Below are positions 51,290 to 59,900 of a stretch of DNA of 64,000 bases, in pieces (the stretch's first letter is position 1; each line of letters starts with the position of its first letter). The DNA comes from Rhizohabitans arisaemae (GTDB lineage: Bacteria > Actinomycetota > Actinomycetes > Streptosporangiales > Streptosporangiaceae). Location: positions 385,211 to 449,210 of the forward strand of contig NZ_BLRH01000021.1 in the NCBI RefSeq assembly GCF_025996515.1, written 5' to 3'. A model generated the notes under the pieces. That model made no database searches, was not told the origin of the DNA, and saw only the letters and a program-made list of their open reading frames with translations. Position numbers and translations under genes: made by a program.

Positions 51290-52863
51290 GATACGCGGAA
51301 TTCGAGTGGTCGATCCCCGACCGGTTCAACATGGCCGCCGCCACCTGCGGGCGGCGCGGCGACGACCTCGCCCTCCTCTACCTTCCCGCCGCAGGGGAGC
51401 CGCGCCGCTACACCTTCGCCGACATGGACACCCTGTCCAGCCGGTTCGCCAACGCCTTGGAGGCGCTGGGCGTCGCCCGGGGCGACCGGGTCGCGGTGCT
51501 GCTGCCGCAGCGTCCCGAAGTCCCCGTCGCCCACCTGGCGGCGTGGAAGCTCGGCGCGGTGTCGCTCCCGCTCACCACGCTCTTCGGTCCCGAGGCGCTC
51601 CGGCATCGCCTGGGGGAGGCTTCGCCGCGGGCCCTGGTCTGCGAGGCGGGCGAGCTGGATCGGGTGCGCGAGGCGTGCGACGGGCTCGACCTGGCCGTCG
51701 TCGCCGTCGACGCCCCCGCAGTGCTGCCCGCCGGGTGCCACGGTTTCGAGGAGCTGCTCGCCGCCGCCGCGCCCACCCGGCGGGTCGCCGACACCGCCGC
51801 GGACGATCCCGCGTTCCTGCTGTTCACCTCCGGGACCACCGGGCCGGCCAAGGGTGCGCTGCACGCGCACCGGATGCTGCTCGGCCACCTGCCGGGGGTG
51901 GAACTGCCGCACAACCTCTTCCCGCAGCCCGGCGACCTGATGTGGACGCCCGCCGACTGGGCGTGGATCGGCGGGCTGATGGACGTGCTCTTCCCCGCCT
52001 GGTACCACGGCGTCGGGGTGGTGGCGGCGCAGGGGCGCTTCGACCCGGAGCGGGCCTGGCGGTTCTGCGCCGAGTACGGCGTGCGCAACACGTTCCTGCC
52101 GCCGACGGCGCTGCGGATGATGCGGGAGGTGTACCGGCCCGAGCTCGCCCGCGGCCTTGCGCTGCGTTCGGTGGGCAGCGGCGGCGAACAGCTCGGCGAG
52201 GACGTCCTCGCCTGGGGCAAGGAAGCCCTCGGGGTGACGATCTCGGAGTTCTACGGGCAGACCGAGGTCAATTTGGTGGTGGGGAACTGCCCGGCCCTGT
52301 TCGACCCGGTGCCCGGCTCGATGGGCCGGGCGATCCCCGGGCACCGGGTGGCGATCCTCCGCCCGGACGGCTCGATCGCCGACCCGGGGGAGCGGGGCGA
52401 GATCGCGGTCGCGCTGCCGGATCCGGTGGCGTTCCTCGGGTACTGGAACAAGCCGGAGGCCACTGCGGAGAAGACCCGGGACGGCTGGGTGCACACCGGG
52501 GACGAAGGGTACGTCGATGAGAACGGCTTCTTCTTCTACACGTCCCGCTCCGACGACGTGATCAACTCGGCTGGGTACCGGATCGGCCCCGGCGAGATCG
52601 AGCAGTGCCTGGCCACCCATCCCGCGGTGCTGCTCACCGCCGTCGTCGGCGAGCCCGACCCGGTGCGCGGCGAGGCCGTGGTCGCCTACGTGGAGCTGCG
52701 CGAGGGCGTTCACCCCGGACCCGAGCTCGCCGCCGAGCTGCAGCAGTACGTCAAGTCCCGCCTGGCGGCCTACCTGTATCCGCGGCGGATAGAGTTCGTC
52801 GGCGCGCTGCCGCGCACCACCACCGGGAAGATCATGCGTAGCGCTCTGCGCCGGAAGAACTGA
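51286..52863 (+). CDS. AMP-forming acyl-CoA synthetase
   Basis: The 525-residue adenylating enzyme has the P-loop LLFTSGTTGPAKGALHAH, ISEFYGQTEVNLVVGN, GWVHTGDEGYVDE, SRSDDVINSAGYRIGPGEIE and C-terminal lysine motif TTTGKIMRSALR. It resembles acetyl/medium-chain acyl-CoA synthetases. In the island it could activate a short hydroxy or keto acid from deoxy-sugar breakdown, or an acyl group released by the two hydrolases. GTG start overlaps the GH106 stop; the SDR follows 10 bp later. Confidence 0.9.
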   Translation: MRYAEFEWSIPDRFNMAAATCGRRGDDLALLYLPAAGEPRRYTFADMDTLSSRFANALEALGVARGDRVAVLLPQRPEVPVAHLAAWKLGAVSLPLTTLFGPEALRHRLGEASPRALVCEAGELDRVREACDGLDLAVVAVDAPAVLPAGCHGFEELLAAAAPTRRVADTAADDPAFLLFTSGTTGPAKGALHAHRMLLGHLPGVELPHNLFPQPGDLMWTPADWAWIGGLMDVLFPAWYHGVGVVAAQGRFDPERAWRFCAEYGVRNTFLPPTALRMMREVYRPELARGLALRSVGSGGEQLGEDVLAWGKEALGVTISEFYGQTEVNLVVGNCPALFDPVPGSMGRAIPGHRVAILRPDGSIADPGERGEIAVALPDPVAFLGYWNKPEATAEKTRDGWVHTGDEGYVDENGFFFYTSRSDDVINSAGYRIGPGEIEQCLATHPAVLLTAVVGEPDPVRGEAVVAYVELREGVHPGPELAAELQQYVKSRLAAYLYPRRIEFVGALPRTTTGKIMRSALRRKN

Positions 52864-52873
52864 GGGGAACGCC

Positions 52874-53626
52874 ATGGGCAGGGTGGTGCTGGTCACCGGG
52901 TCGAGTCGCGGGATCGGCCGCGCGGTCGCGCTCCGGTTCGCCCGGGACGGCGACCATGTCGTCGTCAACCACCACGGCGACGCCGAGGCGGCGGCCCGGG
53001 TGGCGCGGGAGGTCGCCGAGCTCGGCGGGACCGCGACGACGGTCGACGCCGACGCGGCCTCGGTGGCCGAGGTGCGGGAGATGGTGGACTCCGTGGTCGC
53101 CGCGCACGGGCCGGTCGACGTGCTCGTGGCCAACGCCGGCATCTGCCCGTTCGTCCCGTTCCTGGAGGTCACCGAGGAGGTGTACGACCAGGTCCACGGG
53201 GTCAACCTGAAAGGCGCCTTCTTCGCCTGCCAGGGCGTCGCCAAGACGTTGATCGAACACGGGAGGCCGGGGGCGATCGTCGCGGTGAGCTCCGTCGCGG
53301 TGTATCGCCCCGGGCCGATGCAGGCCGCCTACGCACCGACCAAGTCCGGGCTTCTGTCGCTGGTACGGGCCTTGGCCGTCCAGCTCGCCCCGCACGGCAT
53401 CCGGGTCAACGCGGTCCTGCCCGGAGACATCCGCACCGACATCTACCTCGGCGCCGTCACCCACGGACAGGCCGAGGAGGCCTCCGCCCGGACCGTGCCG
53501 CTCGGCCGCATCGGCCGCCCCGAGGAGGTCGCCGACGTCGTCCACTACCTCGCCTCCCCCCAGGCGAGCTACGTCACCGGCGCCGAGATCCTTGTCGATG
53601 GGGCCCTCACCCATGCCCGCCCCTGA
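52874..53626 (+). CDS. SDR, L-rhamnose-1-dehydrogenase-like
   Basis: The 250-residue classical SDR has TGSSRGIGRAVALRF, LVANAGICPFVPFLEVTEEVY, VSSVAVYRPGPMQAAYAPTK and NAVLPGDIRTDIY. Several stretches resemble characterised NAD(P)-dependent L-rhamnose 1-dehydrogenases rather than FabG: NAGICPF, the AYAPTKSGLLSL-type helix and VLPGDIRTDI. It would oxidise L-rhamnose to L-rhamnono-lactone, the first step of the non-phosphorylated pathway. GAGGGGAACGCC gives the ribosome-binding site. It is the last gene of the 47475-53626 operon. Confidence 0.8.
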   Translation: MGRVVLVTGSSRGIGRAVALRFARDGDHVVVNHHGDAEAAARVAREVAELGGTATTVDADAASVAEVREMVDSVVAAHGPVDVLVANAGICPFVPFLEVTEEVYDQVHGVNLKGAFFACQGVAKTLIEHGRPGAIVAVSSVAVYRPGPMQAAYAPTKSGLLSLVRALAVQLAPHGIRVNAVLPGDIRTDIYLGAVTHGQAEEASARTVPLGRIGRPEEVADVVHYLASPQASYVTGAEILVDGALTHARP

Positions 53627-53958
53627 CCGGAGTCCCCTTGCAATGAGGAAATTCCCAATAGATTAGCGCCTGACCTGGAGTAAGGCCACATTTGACGGGT
53701 TGGCGATCATTGCCGCTACGTTCGTTTCGGTTTTGTCCGGTATAGCAGGTAAAGGTGGTGCGCTGCCCGAAGAGGATGTTCTCCGAGGAGTAGCTGGAGC
53801 AGCTGCGTTCGTTTCCGGAGATCACCAGCGCTGAATCGGTATTCGCCAGTAGCCCTGATGGCGGAGCGAGGCTTTCCGGACACAGAAAAGATCTTTACGC
53901 GCGCTTTATCCCATGACACGATCGCCTCATTTGCCAAATATAAATAGATGAGGCGCAT
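53627..53958. other. Intergenic region before the giant toxin gene
   Basis: AT-rich segments occur at 53640-53720 and 53920-53955 (CCAAATATAAATAGATG), the latter likely promoter or leader of the toxin gene. A short stretch near 53775-53840 reads RMFSEE-stop-LEQLRSFPEI, like the start of a Tn3-type transposase, but it is too short to call. Confidence 0.4.
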
Positions 53959-56900
53959 GTGACGCATTATCGAGCAAACCCTGGCTTATCTGCTTCTACA
54001 TATCGGCGAGGATCGCTGCTTGTGACCTTCGCCCTGCTGGTTTCGTTGCTTGCGCCGCCCGCGACGGCCGAGCCCACGCCCACGCCGGCCGCGAGTGCGA
54101 AACAGGCCGAGGAATCGACCACGCTCAAGCTGGTGGCCACGGCCAAGACCGAGGCGAAACGCGCAGGCAGAGAGGTGGAGATCCCCAGCCTGCACACCGA
54201 GAACATGACGACCGTGGCCATGCCGAACGGGAAGACGGTCAAGACGTACGTCTCCCTTACCCCCGTACGGACCAAGCGCAATGGGCAGTGGCAGGCGATC
54301 GACACCACGCTGGTCCTGGAGGATGGCATCGTCAGGCCCAAGGTGACCAAGCTTGACCTCGCGCTCTCCAACGGCGGTGACGGGCCGCTGCTCAAGGCCA
54401 CGGGCGAATCGCTCGGCACGGCGAAGGACGGCAAGCCGGGCGAGATCGTGGTGGCAGCACCCGCGAAACTACCCGCGCCGCAGTTGTCGGGCAGCACGGC
54501 CACGTATCACTCGGCCTACGGGCGCAACATCGACCTCGTCGTCACCGTGACCCCGGACGGCTACCAGCAGCAGATCGTGATCAGGGAGCGCCCCGACCGG
54601 CGGGTCACATTGCCTGTCCACATTGACCCGCCCACCGGAATGAAGGTGGCCAAGGCGAAGGACGGCAAGCCCGCCGCCATGGCGGGCGAGAAGGAAGTCG
54701 CGGACCTGTCGGTATTACCGGTGCTCGACGCCAAGGAACTCGAGCGGCCCGGGACGGGCAAATCCGGTCTCGCGAAGACCGCCATCACCGGCAGCGGCGA
54801 CAAGACCGTGCTGGTGCTGACGCCTGACAGCGCCTTTCTCGCCGACCCGGCCGTCACCTATCCCGTGACGGTGGCCGCGACCAATTCCACCCCTTGGCAC
54901 GGCGCCGGCGCACCCACCGACACGTTCATCGCCAACGGCGGCAGCTACACGAACGGCAGTTACGCCGCGAACATGAACGCCATCTTCGCCGGGCGTCGTG
55001 ACGGCTACAACTACCGTTCCTATCTGAAGTACAACCTGGCCGGTGCCCCGTTCATCGGTCAGCAGATCTTTGACGCGAACATCATCCTGTGGAACTACCT
55101 ATCCAGCGCGTGCGGTGAGGTCGGCGGCATCTCGTTGCACCGCATCGCCGCCGATTGGGCCGTCAACACGCTGAGCTGGTCCTCGCAGCCGCAAGCGGTG
55201 GCCGACGGGCACGTGGTCAATCCGTACGGCAAGGACCAGAACTGCTCCGACTGGATGGCCGAGGGCGAGCTCTGGTACTCCATCGAGGAGATCACCCAGG
55301 CCTGGGCGGACGGCACGCCGAACCACGGTGTCATGATTCGCTCGGTCGCCGAATCGGGCGGGAACAACTGGCGCCAATACCTGTCGGGCAACTACCCGGA
55401 GACCTCTCCCGACGGCAGCCACCACCCGTACTTCTTCGTCGAGTACGAAACGCCGGTCCCACCGCGTCGCGAAACCGTGGTGATGTCCTCCCGCGAGCCG
55501 CTCACCGCGATTCCCGAGTACGAGCAGGCGCTTAGCCGATCGCTCTACCTGCCGGAGAACGACACGGTGGAGGCGGTCAGCGCCGAACTGGTGGCGGGCA
55601 ACGCCAAGCGCAGGGACGGTGAGGGCTCGCTCATCGGCAACGACAGGCTCTCCCCGGACATCGCCTCCCCCGACGACGGCGGTGACACCGAGGTCCCGGG
55701 GGACGAGGACACGCTCCCGCCGAGGGTGTTGTCGACCGACCCGGCCGCCGACGCCGTCGAAGTCCCGCTGAACGCCACGCCCCGGGTGACGTTCACCGAG
55801 CCGGTCGGCGGCGGAGAGCTCTCGGTGAAGAACGCCCAGGGTGCGGAGGTGCAGGGCGACTTCCAATTCGACAGCACCGGCAAAGTCACGACCTTCGTCC
55901 CGGCTCAGCCTCTCCGCCCTGGCGTGAAGTACACCGTGACGGTGGCGAGCGCGGTCGACGCGTCGGACAACGTCATGGAGCCCTACACGTGGTCCTTCAC
56001 CACGGTGAGGCAGACCGCGGGCCATTGGACCTTCGACGAGGGAACAGGCCCCACGGCAGCCGACTCCTCCGGCCACAACCGCGATGCCACACTCAACGAA
56101 ACAGCGTCCTGGACCACCGGAAAAACCGGAAACGCCCTGACCAACACCCCAACCGGAACCCCAACCTCGACCCCGACTCCCACACCGACCGTCACCCCCA
56201 CCCCGACGTCCGAGTTCCCGGCCCCACTCCGGCGCCAGGGCTCGGCGTCCGCGCTACTGCTGGCCGCCCCCACGCTGAGCGCACTCAGCCTCACCCCCTC
56301 GCAAACGATCAACGGCGCACTCACCGCGTTCTCCCTCACCCCTGTCCTGGCGGCGACGGTGACGGACGCCGACGGCCGCATATCGACGGTGGACTTCCAG
56401 ATCCGCTACACCACCGGCGACACCTCGAACGTGTGGGCCGGCCAGGCGGCGAACGTAGCCTCGGGCACGCAGGCGACCGGCACCGTCTCCGGCGGCACGC
56501 TGTCACACGGCTCCAGCTACGTGTGGCGGGCCAGGGCCACAGCGGGGAGCGACGTCTCTGCCTGGTCCGCGTGGCAGTCGTTCCAGGTGGACGCCGCGCC
56601 GGTGGTGGACCAGTTCCAGGTGACGCCGTCGCAGACGATCGCGGGCACGGTGACGACCTCGTCGCTGACCCCGACGCTGAAGGCGCGTCCCACGGCCAAG
56701 CTCGGCGGCGCCTCGACCGTGGACTTCCAGATCCGCTACAGCACGAGCGACAACTCGAACGTGTGGTCCGGCCAGGTGACGGGAGTCGCCTCGGGTACGC
56801 AGACCTCGAGTACGGTCGTCGCGGCGACGTTGCAGGACGGCCTGAGCTATGTGTGGCGGGCCAGGGCGACGGCCGAAGGCGTGGTCGGTTCGTGGTCGTC

Positions 56901-59900
56901 GTGGCAGGTGTTGAAGGTGGACGTGCCGGAGGCGGTCGTCGACCAGCTCCAGGTCACCCCGGCCCAGCTGGTGGGCTCAACGGTGACGACCTCCACGTTG
57001 ACGCCCACGCTGCACGCGCGGGCTACCGACCCACTGGGCGGGCCTTCAACGGTGGACTTCCAGATTCGCCACAGCACGAGCGACAACTCGAACGTGTGGT
57101 CCGGCCAGGCCACGAACGTCACTTCGGGGTCGGAGGCGTCCAAGAGCGTGACGGCGGGCGTACTGTCGAACGGCACCGGCTACGTGTGGCGGGCCAGGGC
57201 GAGCACGCCGGGTTCGACGCCTTCGTGGTCGCCGTGGCAGACGTTCGCGGTGGACGCGGCGCCGGTCGTGGACCAGTTCCAGGTGACGCCGTCGCAGGTG
57301 ATCGGCGAGACGGTGACGACCTCGTCGCTGACCCCGACGCTCAGGGCGCGTCCCACGGCCAAGCTCGGCGGCGCTTCGACGGTGGACTTCGAGGTCCGCT
57401 ACAGTATGAGCGACAGCTCGAACGTGTGGACCGGCCAGGTGACGGGAGTCGCCTCGGGTACGCAGACCTCACGTACGGTCGCCGCAGCGACGTTGCAGGA
57501 CGGTTCCAGCTATGTGTGGCGGGCCAGGGCGACGGCCGAAGGTGTGGTCGGCCCGTGGTCGTCGTGGCAAACGTTGAAGGTAGACGTGCCGGAGGCGGTG
57601 GTGGACCAGTTCCAGGTCACCCCGTCACAGGTGATCGGCGGCACGGTGACGACGACGTCCTTGACACCGGTGCTCGCGGCCAGGGTGACCGACCAGCTGG
57701 GCGGCGCTTCGACGATGGACTTTCAGATCCGTTACAGCACGAGTGACAACACGAACTTGTGGTCCGGTCAGGTGTCAGGCGTGACCTCGGGGGCGATCGC
57801 CTCCAGGGCGGTGGCCTCGGCGACGCTGTCGGACGGCTCCAGCTATGTCTGGCGGGTCAAGGGCACCACGCCGGGTTCGACCCCTTCGTGGTCGCCCTGG
57901 CAGACATTGAAGGTGGACGTGCCGGAGGCGGTGGTGGACCAGTTCCAGGTCACCCCGTCGGAGACGGTCGGCGGCACCGTGACGACGTCGTCGCTGACGC
58001 CGGAGCTGGCGGTCAGGGCGGTCGATCCGCTGGGTGGCGCTTCGACGGTGGCGTTCGAGGTGCGCTACAGCACGAGTGACAACACGAACGCGTGGGCCGG
58101 TCAGGTGTCGGGCGTGGGCTCGGGGTCGCAGGCGTCCAAGAGCGTGACGGCGGGCGTGCTGTCGAACGGTTCCGGCTACGTGTGGCGGGCCAGGGCGAGC
58201 ACGCCGGGTTCGACCCCTTCGTGGTCGCCCTGGCAGACACTGAGAGTCGACCTGTTCGACCCCGCGACCGATCCCGCGGTCACCCAGCCGCAGGTCGTAC
58301 CTTCGCAGGTGGAAGGCGGGACCACAGTGACCTCGTCGGCGACGCCCGAGCTGCGGGCTCTGATCAACCATCCGCAGGGGGCCGCCTCCCGGGTGGAGTT
58401 CGAGGTCGAGCACGACCCGGCCGCGCCGCAGGGCCAGGGGACCGGACAGATCTGGGCCACCGCGCTGGCCGGTGTGGCCTCCGGCAGCCCGGGGGTCGTG
58501 ACCGTTCCCGCGGGCAAGCTGGGCGACGGCTGGGCGGTGCGCTGGCGCGTACGCGCGCTGGCAGGCGGTTCGACCTCCACCTGGTCGGCCTGGCAGCAGC
58601 TCACGGTTCTCATCCCGAAGCCCGGCGTCGAGCAGTTGCAGGTGACGCCGTCCTCGGTGGTGAACGACAAGACCGTCACGACCGTGCTGACGCCTTCGCT
58701 GCACGCGCAGGTCACCTACGCGCCGGGTGGCACGCTGCGGGCCGAGTTCGAGGTCGAGCACGACCCGGCCGCGCCGCAGGGGCAGGGGACCGGACAGATC
58801 TGGGCAGGCGCCGTGGACCACGTGCCCGCTGGGACGCGTGCCACCGCGGCGGTCCCCGTGGGCGAGCTGACCGACGGCTGGCTGGTGCGCTGGCGGGTGC
58901 GTTCCGCAGTGGGGTCGACGACCTCGCCTTGGTCGCCGTGGCAGCAGCTGCTCGTGGATCAGCCCGACTCGGCCCCCGACGTGCAGGAGCTGCAGGTCAC
59001 CCCGTCAGGGCAGGCGGGCGGCAGAACCGTGACGCCGACCGTGACGCCGCAGCTGCGGGCCACCGTGCTCGATCCTCGGGGCGAGCCGGTGCGGGCCGAG
59101 TTCGAGGTCGAGCACGACCCGGCCGCGCCGCAGGGGCAGGGAACCGGCCAGATCTGGGCGGGCGGCCTCGACGGCGTCGCGGTGGGCTCACAGGCGGCGC
59201 TCGCCGTGCCCACAGGGACGCTGACCGACGGCTGGGCGGTGCGCTGGCGCGCCCGCGCGGTCTCGGCCAGTGCGGCCTCGCCGTGGTCGGCGTGGCAGCA
59301 GCTGGACATCGAGGTGCCCAAGCCGGGCGTGGCCCAGCTCCAGGTCATCCCGTCTCAGGTGGTGAACGGCACGACCGTTACGACCGTGCTGACGCCTTCG
59401 CTGCACGCGCAGGTCACCTACGCGCCGGGTGGCACGCTGCGGGCCGAGTTCGAGGTCGAGCACGACCCGGCCGCGCCGCAGGGGCAGGGGGCCGGCCAGA
59501 TCTGGGCCACCGCCGTCGACGGCGGCGCGGGCACGCAGGTCGGAGTCGCCGTCCCGGCGGGCGCGCTGATCGACGGCTGGACCGTGCGCTGGCGGGTTCG
59601 TGCGCTGGCCGGTGAGCTGGCCTCGGCATGGTCGAGCTGGCAGCGGCTGGTCGTGGACCGGCCGGACTCGGCTCCGGCGGCCGGTGACCTGCAGGTGACG
59701 CCGTCCAAGACGGTGAACGGCCGTCTCGTCACCGGCACCGAAACGCCGCAGCTGCGTGCGACGCTCACCGATCCGCGAGGCGACGCGCTGAGCGCGGAGT
59801 TCGAGATCGAGCACGACCCCGCCGCCCCGCAAGGGCAGGGTAGCGGCCAGGTCTGGACCGGCTCCGTGAGCGGCGTCCAGCCTGACGCACAGGCGGCGCT

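Noticed and set aside
53761..53850. Possible Tn3-type transposase N-terminal relic (RMFSEE, stop, LEQLRSFPEI)
   Set aside because: Only about 25 residues with an internal stop; similarity is from memory and too short to support.
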